NCBI RefSeq assembly: GCF_023336935.1
Contig: NZ_JAMBLR010000001.1
Coordinates: 124,001 to 188,000, forward strand
Direction of reading: 5' to 3'
DNA length: 64,000 nt
Source: Phascolarctobacterium sp. ET69
Lineage (GTDB): Bacteria; Bacillota; Negativicutes; Acidaminococcales; Acidaminococcaceae
The stretch's first letter is position 1. Every line of letters starts with the position of its first letter. This document shows positions 23,645 through 32,320 of the stretch, piece by piece. The notes under the pieces were generated by a model. The model was not told the origin of the DNA. It did no database searches and saw only the letters and a program-made list of their open reading frames with translations. The position numbers and the translations under genes are program-made.

Positions 23645-24946
23645 ATGAAAGATTGTATTAATATCGGCCTTTTGGGCGTGGGAACCGTCGGCAGCGGCGT
23701 GCTGCACGTGCTTGAGCATAACGGCGGCGAAATTGCCAAAAAAGCAGGCTGCAAAATAGAAATAAAGAAAATATTGGTGCGCAATCCGCAGAAAGCGGCG
23801 GAGCTTGGCAAAAAATATGCCGTTACCGGTGATTTTGAGGACATTGTAAATGACCCGGATATTGATATTGTTGTTGAGCTGATTGGACGTGAGCATCCGG
23901 CGAAGGAATATATTGCTTCTGCGCTGGAGCACGGAAAAAATGTTGTTACGGCCAACAAGGATGTGCTGGCAAAATACGGCAGGGAGCTGTTTCCGCTGGC
24001 GGAGCTGCACAATGTTGATTTTATGTTTGAAGGCGCCGTGGGCGGCGGTATACCCATTATCCGCCCGCTTAAATCGTGCCTGGCTGCCAACCGCATTAAA
24101 TCGGTGATGGGCATTGTTAACGGCACAACCAATTATATGCTTACCAAAATGTCGCAGGACCATATGGATTACGGCGAAGTTCTGCGCGAGGCGCAGGAAA
24201 AAGGCTATGCCGAATCGGACCCGACTGCCGATGTTGGCGGGCTGGACGCTGCACGCAAGCTGGTAATTTTGGCTTCCATTGCCTTTAATACACGCATCAG
24301 CCTTGATGATGTGCTGGTATCGGGCATTGAAAGTTTAAAGCTCTGCGATATTGAATACGCCAAAGAACTGGGCTATACCATTAAACTTCTGGCAGTTGCC
24401 AAACATGATGAAGAAAAAGGCATTACCGTTTGTGTAAGGCCTACCATGCTGCCTGCGGAGCATCCGCTGGCAGGCGTTAACGATGTGTTTAACGCTGTGT
24501 TTGTGGAAGGCGATGCCCTTGGCGAAGCAATGTTTATGGGCCGCGGGGCAGGCGGGCTGCCTACTGCAAGCGCTGTTTGCGGCGATATTATCGACGTGGC
24601 GCGCAATATGGTGCATGGTTCTACCGGGCGCATTAACTGCACCTGCTTTGACGAAAAGCACCTGTGCCGCCTTGAAGATATGCTTTCGCCGTTTTATATC
24701 CGCCTGCATGTTGTGGACAGGCCGGGCGTGCTGGCTGCGATTGCCGCCGCTTTTGCCGCACAGAATGTGGGCCTGAAAAAGGTTATTCAGAAACAGATGG
24801 TTGGCGACAAGCTGGCAGAACTTGTTGTTATTACCTACCATGTTTCCGAACTGGATATGCAGATGGCCGTGCAGACTTTGAAGGGCCTGCCGGTTATTAA
24901 GGAAGTATGCAGCGTCATCCATGTTGAAGATGACAACGTGGAGTGA
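23645..24946 (+). CDS. hom: Homoserine dehydrogenase
   Basis: NAD(P)-dependent reduction of aspartate semialdehyde to homoserine. In 433 residues it has an N-terminal Rossmann fold (GLLGVGTVGSGV, residues 8-19), the catalytic and dimerisation domain with VNGTTNYMLTKM and the YAESDPTADVGGLDAARK signature, and a C-terminal ACT domain (residues about 350-430) for feedback control by threonine. Only 4 bases separate it from thrB, so the two are coupled. Confidence 0.97.
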   Translation: MKDCINIGLLGVGTVGSGVLHVLEHNGGEIAKKAGCKIEIKKILVRNPQKAAELGKKYAVTGDFEDIVNDPDIDIVVELIGREHPAKEYIASALEHGKNVVTANKDVLAKYGRELFPLAELHNVDFMFEGAVGGGIPIIRPLKSCLAANRIKSVMGIVNGTTNYMLTKMSQDHMDYGEVLREAQEKGYAESDPTADVGGLDAARKLVILASIAFNTRISLDDVLVSGIESLKLCDIEYAKELGYTIKLLAVAKHDEEKGITVCVRPTMLPAEHPLAGVNDVFNAVFVEGDALGEAMFMGRGAGGLPTASAVCGDIIDVARNMVHGSTGRINCTCFDEKHLCRLEDMLSPFYIRLHVVDRPGVLAAIAAAFAAQNVGLKKVIQKQMVGDKLAELVVITYHVSELDMQMAVQTLKGLPVIKEVCSVIHVEDDNVE

Positions 24947-24950
24947 TGTT

Positions 24951-25868
24951 ATGAAAAAAAGCGTAAGGGTTATTGTGCCCGCCACTTCGGCCAACTGCGG
25001 GCCGGGGTTTGATGTTTTGGGCGCTGCCTGTAATTTATACAACGAATTTACCTATGAGCTTACTGAGCGCGGCTTTGAACTTGAAGTTACCGGCGAGGGC
25101 AGCGGGCGTTTGCATGCCAGCGGCAAAAACCTGGCGTTTCTGGCGTTTTTCCGTTTGTGGAACGAGCTTACCGACCGCCGCTATACCGGGCTGAAAGTTA
25201 CCATGCACAACCGCATACCGCTTTCGCGCGGGCTGGGCAGCAGCAGTACGGCCATTGTTGCCGGGCTGATGGCGGCCAATTATTTAACCGGCAGCACTTT
25301 AACTAGGCAGCAGCTTGTAGATTACGCTACCGAAATTGAAGGGCATCCGGATAATGTGGCACCGGCGCTTCTGGGCGGGTTTACGGTAAGTTATATGGCG
25401 CACGGCAAGGCTGCTTCGCTGCGCTTTGTGCCCAAAAAGCCGCTGAGCTTTATTGCCGCAGTACCGGCGGAGCCGCTTTCTACCGCAAGGGCAAGGCAGG
25501 CGATACCGGAAACGGTAAGCCATAAGGATGCGGTGTTTAACGCCGGGCGCAGTGCGCTTTTGGTAAGTGCGCTTTTAACGGGCGAATATAAATTTTTGCC
25601 CGACGCTTTGGAGGACAGGCTGCACCAGCCGTACCGCATGCCGCTTATTAACGGCACGCAGGCTGTGTTTAAGGCTGCTAAAAATGCCGGCGCTTACGGC
25701 GCTATTATCAGCGGCGCGGGTTCTACCTTAATGGCATACGCCGCGGCGGATGCAGACAGTGAAGCCATTGGGCGCGCCATGCAGCAGGCTTTTGAAAAAG
25801 CCGGGCAGCAGGCGGTGTACCATGTGCTGAAGCTTGACGAAGAAGGCGCACGCGTTATTGATAATTAA
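24951..25868 (+). CDS. thrB: Homoserine kinase
   Basis: GHMP-family kinase converting homoserine to O-phosphohomoserine for threonine synthesis. The 305 residues begin with VRVIVPATSANCGPGFD. The ATP loop PLSRGLGSSSTAIVAG lies near residues 87-102, and the C-terminal GAYGAIISGAGSTLMAY motif is present. ATG 24951 is preferred because GGAG lies just upstream; a longer frame from 24921 would run into hom. No thrC is in the window. Confidence 0.96.
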   Translation: MKKSVRVIVPATSANCGPGFDVLGAACNLYNEFTYELTERGFELEVTGEGSGRLHASGKNLAFLAFFRLWNELTDRRYTGLKVTMHNRIPLSRGLGSSSTAIVAGLMAANYLTGSTLTRQQLVDYATEIEGHPDNVAPALLGGFTVSYMAHGKAASLRFVPKKPLSFIAAVPAEPLSTARARQAIPETVSHKDAVFNAGRSALLVSALLTGEYKFLPDALEDRLHQPYRMPLINGTQAVFKAAKNAGAYGAIISGAGSTLMAYAAADADSEAIGRAMQQAFEKAGQQAVYHVLKLDEEGARVIDN

Positions 25869-25871
25869 TGC

Positions 25872-25900
25872 TTGACATTTGCATTTAGTTTGTTTATAAT
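25872..25900 (+). promoter_or_regulatory. consensus promoter of tRNA-Pro
   Basis: TTGACA (25872-25877), 17-base spacer, TATAAT (25895-25900): a perfect consensus, as expected for a stable RNA gene. Confidence 0.93.
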
Positions 25901-25913
25901 ATTACTTGTGTTT

Positions 25914-25990
25914 CGGGGCGTGGCTCAGCTTGGTAGAGCGCTTCCTTGGGGTGGAAGAGGTCGTGGGTTCGAATCCCGCCGCTCCGACCA
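25914..25990 (+). tRNA. tRNA-Pro (anticodon GGG)
   Basis: 77 nt with encoded CCA. Acceptor CGGGGCG pairs with CGCTCCG. The anticodon arm CTTCC-TTGGGGT-GGAAG gives anticodon GGG, and the T arm is GTGGG-TTCGAAT-CCCGC. It has its own promoter and terminator. Confidence 0.97.
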
Positions 25991-26003
25991 TTCCGAAACA
26001 ACT

Positions 26004-26037
26004 GCCTTTACGGGAAATCCCCGTGAAGGCTTTTTTT
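26004..26037 (+). terminator. intrinsic terminator of tRNA-Pro
   Basis: 11-bp stem GCCTTTACGGG (26004-26014) / CCCGTGAAGGC with one G-T pair, then T7. Confidence 0.93.
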
Positions 26038-26066
26038 ATAGCCTTGACAGAAAAGGAGTGCGTGCA

Positions 26067-26621
26067 ATGATTCGCAGCGTAAGGCTTGTATGCGCCGAAT
26101 GCGGCAGTGAGTTTGTGCCGGAAGGCGGCGTTTTGTATTATAAGGACAATTACATTAATAATACCGTAAAAGAGGCAAAGTTCATCTGCCCGGCGTGCAT
26201 TAAAAAATGGCACGAAAAATGGCAGATTAAAAATGCCGAATTTAACGAAGTGGACTATGTGATGACCGTCACCATCGAACTGGAGGACGGCACGGTTTAC
26301 GAAGATTTGGACTGCACGCCTATGGACGGCTATGTGGTTGCCGGTGTGGATATTCCGCCGGAGGCGCAGAAAAAATTGTATGAGTTTTACAACGAATGGG
26401 ATTTAAAACGCAAGCATGATGTGCTGAAATACTGCACTTTTAAGGATGAGTTTATGCGTACCAGCTTCAGCTGCGAAACCTACGGCGGCGAAAAATATGA
26501 GGACGTTGCCTTCCGCGTGAACATTAAGGGTGTTATGGAAACGGCTGTGCCGGTGCCCGATTATATTTTGAAACAGATTATTGACGCTTACAGTATTTAC
26601 GAATTGCAGAACAGGGAATAA
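26067..26621 (+). CDS. Hypothetical protein with N-terminal zinc-ribbon-like cysteines
   Basis: Not recognised. The 184 residues begin with CAEC (about residues 9-12) and continue with CPAC (about 45-48), spacing that would suit a four-cysteine zinc site. The remainder is soluble and mixed in charge, with two ELEDGTVYEDL-like strands and a C-terminal helix. The ATG at 26067 follows AAAAGGAG; an open frame extends back through the tRNA but cannot be coding there. It lies 12 bases before prfC and may be co-transcribed with it. Composition matches its neighbours. Confidence 0.8.
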   Translation: MIRSVRLVCAECGSEFVPEGGVLYYKDNYINNTVKEAKFICPACIKKWHEKWQIKNAEFNEVDYVMTVTIELEDGTVYEDLDCTPMDGYVVAGVDIPPEAQKKLYEFYNEWDLKRKHDVLKYCTFKDEFMRTSFSCETYGGEKYEDVAFRVNIKGVMETAVPVPDYILKQIIDAYSIYELQNRE

Positions 26622-26633
26622 CGGGGGAAAACA

Positions 26634-28244
26634 ATGCAGGAATTACTTGAAAAGATTGAAAAACGCCGCACTTTTGCCATTATATCGCATCCTGACGCCG
26701 GTAAAACGACGCTGACGGAAAAACTTTTGCTGTACGGCGGCGCAATTCACCTTGCCGGTACGGTTAAGGCGCGTAAATCCAACCGCCATGCCGTTTCGGA
26801 CTGGATGGAAATTGAAAAGCAGCGCGGCATTTCCGTAACAAGCTCCGTTTTGCAGTTTGATTATGACGGCTACCGCGTAAACATTCTGGATACGCCGGGC
26901 CATCAGGACTTTTCGGAGGATACCTACCGCACTTTGATGGCGGCTGACAGCGCCGTAATGCTTATCGACTGCGCCAAGGGCGTGGAACCGCAGACGAAAA
27001 AGCTGTTCTGGGTTTGCCACCGCAGGCAGCTGCCGGTATTTACTTTTGTAAACAAGCTTGACCGTTACGGCCGCGACCCGTTTGATTTGATGGACGAAAT
27101 CGAGCAGGTGCTGGGCATCCGCGCGTACCCGATTAACTGGCCTATCGGTATCGACGGCAATTATATCGGCGTTTATGACCGCGTTAAAAAACAGATTGAA
27201 CTGTTTGAAAACGACAGCAGCCACGGCTCCAAAATTTTAAAATCCACCACTGGCAGCCTGGATGACCCGGAAATTATTAATGCCATCGGCGAAGATTTGT
27301 ACCATAAATTATGCGACGATATTGAACTTTTGGACATGGCCGGCGACGAGTTCGACATGGCGAAGGTAAACAGCGGCGAACTGACTCCGATGTTCTTCGG
27401 CAGCGCCATGACAAACTTCGGCGTGCGCAGCTTTTTGGAGAAATTTTTGGAGCTTTCGCCGATGCCGCAGCCGCGTATTTTGCAGAACGGCGATTTGTTA
27501 AGCCCGGACAACGAACTGTTCAGTGCGTTTGTGTTTAAAATTCAGGCTAACATGAACCCGGCGCACCGCGACCGCATTGCTTTTATGCGTATTTGCAGCG
27601 GCGTGTTCAAAAAAGGCATGACGGTGTACCACATGCAGGGCGGCAAGCCGGTTAAGCTGGCGCAGCCGCAGCAGTTCCTCGCGCAGGAGCGCACCATTGT
27701 TGAAGAAGCGTACCCCGGCGATATTATCGGTATTTTCGACCCGGGCATTTTCGGTATCGGCGATTCGCTGAGCGACGAAAAGCTGAAAATTCAGTTTGAA
27801 GATTTCCCGGTTTTCCCGCCGGAAATTTTTGCCCGTGTGCAGCCTAAGGATTCCTTAAAACGCAAACAGTTTGAAAAAGGCATTGTGCAGCTGGCGCAGG
27901 AAGGCGCCATTCAGGTATTCCGCCAGAAGGATCTTGGCATTGAAAGCTTTATCGTCGGCGTGGTTGGTTCGCTGCAGCTTGAAGTTTTGGAATACCGCCT
28001 TTTAAACGAATACAGCGCGCAGCTTTTGATGAACCAGCTTGGTTACAGCGTGGCACGCTGGGTATATGCCGAAAACGAAAAGGATATCGAGAACTTAAAA
28101 GGCCTCGATAACGGCATGCTGGTTTATGATAAAAAAGACCGCCCGGTAATTTTGGTTAACAACGAATGGGCGCTGAACTGGATTCTGGACCGCAACCCCA
28201 ATTTGCAGTTCTTAACTGTGCCTTCTGATGTGGCGAAGATTTAA
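26634..28244 (+). CDS. prfC: Peptide chain release factor 3
   Basis: GTPase that removes RF1/RF2 from the ribosome after termination. The 536 residues carry G1 SHPDAGKTT (18-26), the switch region EIEKQRGISVTSS, DTPGHQDFSEDT and NKLDR, all closer to RF3 than EF-G. The RF3 C-terminal domain (GVVGSLQLEVLEYRL) is present. A GGGGGA site precedes the ATG, and tagA-like follows after 11 bases. Confidence 0.97.
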   Translation: MQELLEKIEKRRTFAIISHPDAGKTTLTEKLLLYGGAIHLAGTVKARKSNRHAVSDWMEIEKQRGISVTSSVLQFDYDGYRVNILDTPGHQDFSEDTYRTLMAADSAVMLIDCAKGVEPQTKKLFWVCHRRQLPVFTFVNKLDRYGRDPFDLMDEIEQVLGIRAYPINWPIGIDGNYIGVYDRVKKQIELFENDSSHGSKILKSTTGSLDDPEIINAIGEDLYHKLCDDIELLDMAGDEFDMAKVNSGELTPMFFGSAMTNFGVRSFLEKFLELSPMPQPRILQNGDLLSPDNELFSAFVFKIQANMNPAHRDRIAFMRICSGVFKKGMTVYHMQGGKPVKLAQPQQFLAQERTIVEEAYPGDIIGIFDPGIFGIGDSLSDEKLKIQFEDFPVFPPEIFARVQPKDSLKRKQFEKGIVQLAQEGAIQVFRQKDLGIESFIVGVVGSLQLEVLEYRLLNEYSAQLLMNQLGYSVARWVYAENEKDIENLKGLDNGMLVYDKKDRPVILVNNEWALNWILDRNPNLQFLTVPSDVAKI

Positions 28245-28255
28245 AGGACAAAATT

Positions 28256-28987
28256 ATGGAAAAAATAAAACCGTTTTATGTGCTTGATGTGCCGGTTTAC
28301 CCATATACAATGGACGGCGCGGTTAACTTTTTAAATTCGCAGGTAAAAAATAAAAAGCAGACTTTCGTGGTTACCGCCAATGCGGAAATTATTATGATGT
28401 GCCAGAAAGATGCGGAATATAAAAAAATAGTCTGCCAAAATGCCGATTTGGTGCTGGCAGACGGCGCCGGTACCGTTTGGGCCGGGCGCAAGCTGGGGCA
28501 TAATGTGCCGGAGCGTGTGGCAGGCTGCGATTTATTTGTGGAGCTGGCAAAGCTTTCGGCAAAAAAAGGCTATAAGGTATTTTTCTTCGGTGCTGCGCCG
28601 GGCATTGCCGAAGCCGCGCGCGACAAGCTTTTGCTGGTGGCGCCGGGGCTTAAAGTGGCAGGCTGCCGCAACGGTTATTTTACCGAAGCCGAAAATGAAG
28701 AAATTATTGCCGAAATTAACGCAAGTGGTGCGGACATGCTTTTTGCGGCACTGGGCGCACCTAAGCAGGAAAACTGGCTGGCGCGCTTCCGTAGCGAACT
28801 GAATCCGCAGGTTTTAATGGGCGTGGGCGGCAGCTTTGACGTGCTTGCAGGCAAGATGGACCGCGCGCCGCTGTGGATGCAGAAAGCATCGCTGGAATGG
28901 CTGTTCCGCCTTTACAAGCAGCCGAGCCGCATAGGGCGCATGATGGTGCTGCCGCAGTTTGTAATTAAAGTGTTACAAAGTAAATAA
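28256..28987 (+). CDS. WecG/TagA/CpsF family glycosyltransferase (GT26)
   Basis: A 243-residue protein of the family that transfers N-acetylmannosamine or related sugars to lipid-linked GlcNAc. Signatures are FVVTANAEIIMMCQ, LVLADGAGTVWA, the FFFGAAPGIAE strand and the C-terminal LGAPKQENWLA and GVGGSFDVLAGKMDRAP blocks. It belongs to surface polysaccharide or lipid-linked glycan synthesis. The donor and acceptor cannot be told from sequence. No other tag genes are near, but a GT2 enzyme lies 1.4 kb downstream. Confidence 0.93.
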   Translation: MEKIKPFYVLDVPVYPYTMDGAVNFLNSQVKNKKQTFVVTANAEIIMMCQKDAEYKKIVCQNADLVLADGAGTVWAGRKLGHNVPERVAGCDLFVELAKLSAKKGYKVFFFGAAPGIAEAARDKLLLVAPGLKVAGCRNGYFTEAENEEIIAEINASGADMLFAALGAPKQENWLARFRSELNPQVLMGVGGSFDVLAGKMDRAPLWMQKASLEWLFRLYKQPSRIGRMMVLPQFVIKVLQSK

Positions 28988-28992
28988 TTTGG

Positions 28993-29021
28993 TAGACAAA
29001 AGGAAATACCTATACTATAAT
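28993..29021 (+). promoter_or_regulatory. promoter of the psd-pssA-GT2 unit
   Basis: -35 TAGACA (28993-28998), 17-base spacer, -10 TATAAT (29016-29021). The -10 overlaps the first bases of a terminator hairpin. Confidence 0.6.
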
Positions 29022-29059
29022 AATATGATGAATAAATGAGTTCATCATATTATTTTTTT
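29019..29059 (+). terminator. strong hairpin-T-run between tagA-like and psd
   Basis: 14-bp perfect stem AATAATATGATGAA (29019-29032) / TTCATCATATTATT (29041-29054), followed by TTTTT. It probably ends the prfC-tagA transcript. Because the -10 of the next promoter overlaps it, initiation near 29028 would fall inside the stem and leave it unable to fold in the psd mRNA. Confidence 0.8.
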
Positions 29060-29083
29060 GCAGATGAATAGAAAGGAGCAGCA

Positions 29084-29713
29084 ATGACGATAGTAAAAGA
29101 TGGTTACCCGTTCATACTCGGCAGCCTGGCAGTGGCGCTTGCGGTATGGTATGGCGCGGGCATCATTTGGTGCATTCCCTTCCTGGTTCTTACGGCATAT
29201 TTTGCGTATTTTTTCCGCAATCCAAAACGCGTTACGGAGCAGGACACTTCGGTAATTTATTCTCCGGCAGACGGAACGGTAATGGGCGTGGAGGATTTTT
29301 ACGACGAAGAATATCTTAATGAAGAAGCCGTTAAGGTAACGATTTTCCTTTCTGTTTTTAACGTACATGTTAACCGCAGCCCCGTCAGCGGCGAAATTAA
29401 ATATCAGCGTTATACCTGCGGGCAGTTTGTGCCGGCATACGAAAAAAACGCTTCGTTTGAAAACGAACGCCATGCCATCGGCGTGGAAAACGATAAGATG
29501 AAAGTGCTTGTCATTCAGGTGGCAGGCCTGCTGGCACGCCGCATTGTGTCGTGGGTTACGCTGGGGCATAACCTTACGCAGGGCGAGTGCTACGGCATGA
29601 TTAAATTTGGCTCCAGCACCGAGCTTGTGCTGCCCAAAAATGTAGAAATACTTGTAAAAAAAGGAGATGCCGTCACCGGCGGTAAATCCATAATCGGGAG
29701 GGTCATGGACTGA
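29084..29713 (+). CDS. psd: Phosphatidylserine decarboxylase (short, archaeal/Gram-positive type)
   Basis: Makes phosphatidylethanolamine. The 209 residues have two N-terminal membrane segments (about 10-45), the NPKR motif, SPADGTV, and the FNVHVNRSP block. The self-cleavage site is FGSS (residues 175-178), where the serine becomes the pyruvoyl group. It overlaps pssA by one base (TGATG), so substrate synthesis and decarboxylation are translated together. Confidence 0.95.
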   Translation: MTIVKDGYPFILGSLAVALAVWYGAGIIWCIPFLVLTAYFAYFFRNPKRVTEQDTSVIYSPADGTVMGVEDFYDEEYLNEEAVKVTIFLSVFNVHVNRSPVSGEIKYQRYTCGQFVPAYEKNASFENERHAIGVENDKMKVLVIQVAGLLARRIVSWVTLGHNLTQGECYGMIKFGSSTELVLPKNVEILVKKGDAVTGGKSIIGRVMD

Positions 29714-30390
29714 TGGAATACCGTCGTATAATACCTAACAGTATCAGCGGTACTAACTTGATTTTAGGCGTTCTTTCTATTTTTGAATCTGTTGCCGGCA
29801 ATTTTGAATGGGCGGCAATATACATTATTCTGGCTGTTGCCGTTGATGCCTGCGACGGGCGTGCGGCAAGGGCGCTCGGCGTGGCCGGCAAGTTCGGCGT
29901 CGAGATGGATTCTCTTTGCGACGTTTGTTCGTTTGGCGTTGCGCCTGCCGTAATGATGTACTACTACGGCATGACCGATTTCGGCATCTGGGGCCAGCTT
30001 ATTGCTGCGCTGTTTCCGGTATGGGGCGCTTTGCGCCTGGCGCGTTTTAACATTAATGCCGATGTTATCCACGGTTATTTTCAGGGCATGCCTATTCCCG
30101 GCGGTGCCTGCGTTCTGGCTGCGTTCGTGCTTTCCGGCTACGACGTGCCGCAGAGCTATGTTGCCGTACTGACCTTTGTTATCGGCTGCATTTTGTACAG
30201 CACTATCCGTTATCCGGATTTTAAGGGCAAGGGCAACCCGCTCTTTAAAGTGCCCGTTATTATCGGGCTTGCCATTGGCGCGTACATTTTTTACCTGCGC
30301 CCGGAAGGCTGGCCGTTTGTAATTATGTTTACCTATACGCTTATCGGCATCATCAATGCGGTTTATGTTAAAGCACTGCATAAGCAGTGA
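29713..30390 (+). CDS. pssA: CDP-diacylglycerol--serine O-phosphatidyltransferase
   Basis: CDP-alcohol phosphatidyltransferase making phosphatidylserine from CDP-diacylglycerol and serine. The 225 residues have about six transmembrane segments. The family motif DxxDGxxARx8GxxxDxxxD is complete (DACDGRAAR ... GVEMDSLCD, residues about 52-76). It overlaps psd by one base. With plsY at 22.4 kb it shows phosphatidylethanolamine as a likely main lipid. Confidence 0.95.
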   Translation: MEYRRIIPNSISGTNLILGVLSIFESVAGNFEWAAIYIILAVAVDACDGRAARALGVAGKFGVEMDSLCDVCSFGVAPAVMMYYYGMTDFGIWGQLIAALFPVWGALRLARFNINADVIHGYFQGMPIPGGACVLAAFVLSGYDVPQSYVAVLTFVIGCILYSTIRYPDFKGKGNPLFKVPVIIGLAIGAYIFYLRPEGWPFVIMFTYTLIGIINAVYVKALHKQ

Positions 30391-30414
30391 TTAGTGTGAA
30401 GCGAGGAGCCTTTT

Positions 30415-31695
30415 ATGACAACGTATTTTGATATAATAATGATTCCTCTCCAGCTGTTAATCGTATTTTTTACCATTTATTATTTTACGCTTTCGTTCTT
30501 CGGGCTGGTTTACCGCAAAAAAGACAAAAAGGTTTATGAAGAAAAGCATACTTTTGCCATGGTTGTCTGCGCGCATAACGAAGAACGCGTTATCGGCGCT
30601 TTGGTAGAAAACCTGCATTTGCTGAATTACTCTGACAAACTGTATGATATTTTTGTTGTTGCCGACAACTGCACCGACAAAACTGCCGAAGTGGCACGCA
30701 AAGCCGGTGCGCAGGTGCATGAGCGTTTTAACGACACCGAAAAGGGTAAAGGCTATGCCATGGACTGGATGTTCAACCGTCTGTTCAAAATGGAACGCCA
30801 GTATGACGCCGTGTGCGTTTTTGACGCCGATAACCTCGTACACCCCGACTTTTTAAAGGAAATGAACAGCCGCCTCTGCAACGGTGAGCGCCTTATTCAG
30901 GGTTACCTTGATTCCAAAAATCCTAACGATACCTGGATTTCCGGTACTTTCTCGATTGCTTTCTGGGTTATTAACCATGTATACCATCTGGCAAAATACA
31001 ATATCGGCTTGTCCAGCTGCCTCGGCGGTACGGGCATGTGCATTTCCACCGATATTCTGCGCCGCTATGGCTGGGGCGCAACCTGCCTGACGGAAGATAT
31101 GGAATTTACCATGAAAGCGATTCTGGAGGGCATACCGACAACCTGGGCGCATGACGCTATTGTTTACGACGAAAAGCCGCTGACCTTCATGCAGTCTTGG
31201 AATCAGCGCAAACGCTGGGCGCAGGGTCAGTTTGACGTAGGCAGCCGCTATATCGGCAAGCTGTTTAAAAAAGGCATTAAAGAGCGAAACCCGATTATGC
31301 TGGACGGCATCCTGCATTTGTTCCAGCCGTACTTTTTGCTGCTTTCTACCTTTTATGTAATTTGCAGCTATATTTATATGTACTATCCGTTCTATACAAA
31401 CGTGCTTTATTCCATTCTGCCGGTTGAGGTATGGACGCTGATTGGTATCGGACAGTATGTGTTCCCGGTAATTGTACTTTGGAAAATACGCGCTTCGTTT
31501 AAATCGTGGCTGTATCTTCTGCTGTACCCGCTGTTTATTTACAGCTGGATTCCCATTTCGTTTATCGGTTTCCTGCACAGGCATGACCACGAATGGAGCC
31601 ATACGCTGCACACCCGCAACATCAAATTTGATGAAGTGCTGGTTCCTAAAAATGCAGAATTCGGACCTAAACAGGTGGTATTCCCAAAAAAGTAG
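30415..31695 (+). CDS. Family 2 processive-type glycosyltransferase
   Basis: A 426-residue membrane glycosyltransferase. An N-terminal transmembrane segment (about 8-30) is followed by the GT2 catalytic domain with AHNEE, the metal-binding FDADN near residue 137, TEDMEF near 227 and the QRKRW motif (264-268), and then about four C-terminal membrane segments. This layout resembles BcsA/NodC-type enzymes that make or export beta-linked polysaccharide. The sugar is unknown. It lies 24 bases after pssA. A terminator pair follows. Confidence 0.9.
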   Translation: MTTYFDIIMIPLQLLIVFFTIYYFTLSFFGLVYRKKDKKVYEEKHTFAMVVCAHNEERVIGALVENLHLLNYSDKLYDIFVVADNCTDKTAEVARKAGAQVHERFNDTEKGKGYAMDWMFNRLFKMERQYDAVCVFDADNLVHPDFLKEMNSRLCNGERLIQGYLDSKNPNDTWISGTFSIAFWVINHVYHLAKYNIGLSSCLGGTGMCISTDILRRYGWGATCLTEDMEFTMKAILEGIPTTWAHDAIVYDEKPLTFMQSWNQRKRWAQGQFDVGSRYIGKLFKKGIKERNPIMLDGILHLFQPYFLLLSTFYVICSYIYMYYPFYTNVLYSILPVEVWTLIGIGQYVFPVIVLWKIRASFKSWLYLLLYPLFIYSWIPISFIGFLHRHDHEWSHTLHTRNIKFDEVLVPKNAEFGPKQVVFPKK

Positions 31696-31740
31696 TAAAC
31701 GCCCCGCCTGAGGGCGTTAAAAAAGAATACGATACGCAAA

Positions 31741-31776
31741 ACAAAAGCGACGGCTGATGCCGCCGCTTTTGTGCTT
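31741..31776 (+). terminator. intrinsic terminator of the psd-pssA-GT2 unit
   Basis: 14-base arms ACAAAAGCGACGGC (31741-31754) / GCCGCCGCTTTTGT (31759-31772) with one mismatch. A smaller hairpin AACGCCC/GGGCGTT lies just after the stop codon. Confidence 0.75.
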
Positions 31777-31884
31777 TATAGGGTAGTTTGGCAGTTAAAT
31801 TAATGCTTACGCCTGTGTTTAACCGATACCCGCAGCACGGGTAAAAACGATTGGCATAAGCAAAATTTACATAAAATATATTTC

Positions 31885-31913
31885 TTTACAGTTTTATATT
31901 TATCTGTTAAAAT
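31885..31913 (+). promoter_or_regulatory. promoter of the candidate type I toxin mRNA
   Basis: -35 TTTACA (31885-31890), 17-base spacer, -10 TAAAAT (31908-31913), giving a leader of about 120 nt before the small ORF. In the leader CCCTTCG (about 31974-31980) can pair with CGAAGGG, which overlaps the GGGAGGAG ribosome site. Confidence 0.65.
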
Positions 31914-32040
31914 AAGCAGGCAAATGTGCTGCCATAACGGTAGGCGGTTAGCCCTTCCCTGAAGGGACTGTGACCCTTCGTTGATATAGAAATCAATTTG
32001 TTTTTGCAGATTGAAATTTCCGGCGAAGGGAGGAGTAAAC

Positions 32041-32139
32041 GTGGATATTCTGTCGTTTATAGCCATTGTAGGTTATACAATAGCAGTTTTTACCCTTGGA
32101 TACTCCTTGGGAAAAGATTTCTCTAATAAACAGAAATAA
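32041..32139 (+). CDS. Small hydrophobic peptide, candidate type I (holin-like) toxin
   Basis: A 32-residue peptide starting at GTG with a strong GGGAGGAG site 6 bases upstream. It has one hydrophobic span (residues about 4-24, ending FTLGYSLGK) and a short polar, lysine-containing tail, the layout of Fst/TxpA/holin-like toxins. Its ribosome site can be locked in a leader hairpin (CCCTTCG with CGAAGGG), and a convergent promoter on the other strand would make an RNA antisense to its 3' end. Both are hallmarks of type I toxin-antitoxin loci. It is too short for ordinary gene finders. Membrane toxicity is inference. Confidence 0.65.
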   Translation: MDILSFIAIVGYTIAVFTLGYSLGKDFSNKQK

Positions 32140-32140
32140 C

Positions 32141-32229
32141 CGCCCGCAGCCTGACAAACTTGGGCGATTATTTCTTTAATAATCTACTAATTTGCGGCTG
32201 ACCGTCTATCGGCAGCCGTTTGTTTTTCT
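32141..32229 (-). ncRNA. Candidate antisense antitoxin RNA
   Basis: Expected transcript from the minus-strand promoter at 32236-32263, beginning near 32229 and complementary to the toxin mRNA 3' UTR. The hairpin CGCCC/GGGCG (32141-32166) followed on the minus strand by a T-rich stretch could end it just past the toxin stop codon. Ends are inferred. Confidence 0.45.
32195..32227 (+). terminator. terminator of the toxin mRNA
   Basis: Stem CGGCTG(A)CCG / CGGCAGCCG (32195-32218) followed by TTTGTTTTT. Confidence 0.8.
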
Positions 32230-32235
32230 ATAATT

Positions 32236-32263
32236 ATTATAGCAAATATGGTGTTAAAGTCAA
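32236..32263 (-). promoter_or_regulatory. promoter of the antisense RNA
   Basis: On the minus strand TTGACT (plus 32258-32263), a 16-base spacer and TATAAT (plus 32236-32241). It points toward the toxin ORF. No protein gene lies downstream on this strand, so it must drive an RNA. Confidence 0.7.
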
Positions 32264-32320
32264 ATAGCTGTAAGCAAAAATAAAAGTGTCAATGGTTATT
32301 GCTGTTCAGCAAGGTAAAAT

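Noticed and set aside
25872-26066. Longer N-terminus for the zinc-ribbon-like gene before prfC
   Set aside because: It would read through the tRNA-Pro gene and its terminator; ATG 26067 has a proper ribosome site.
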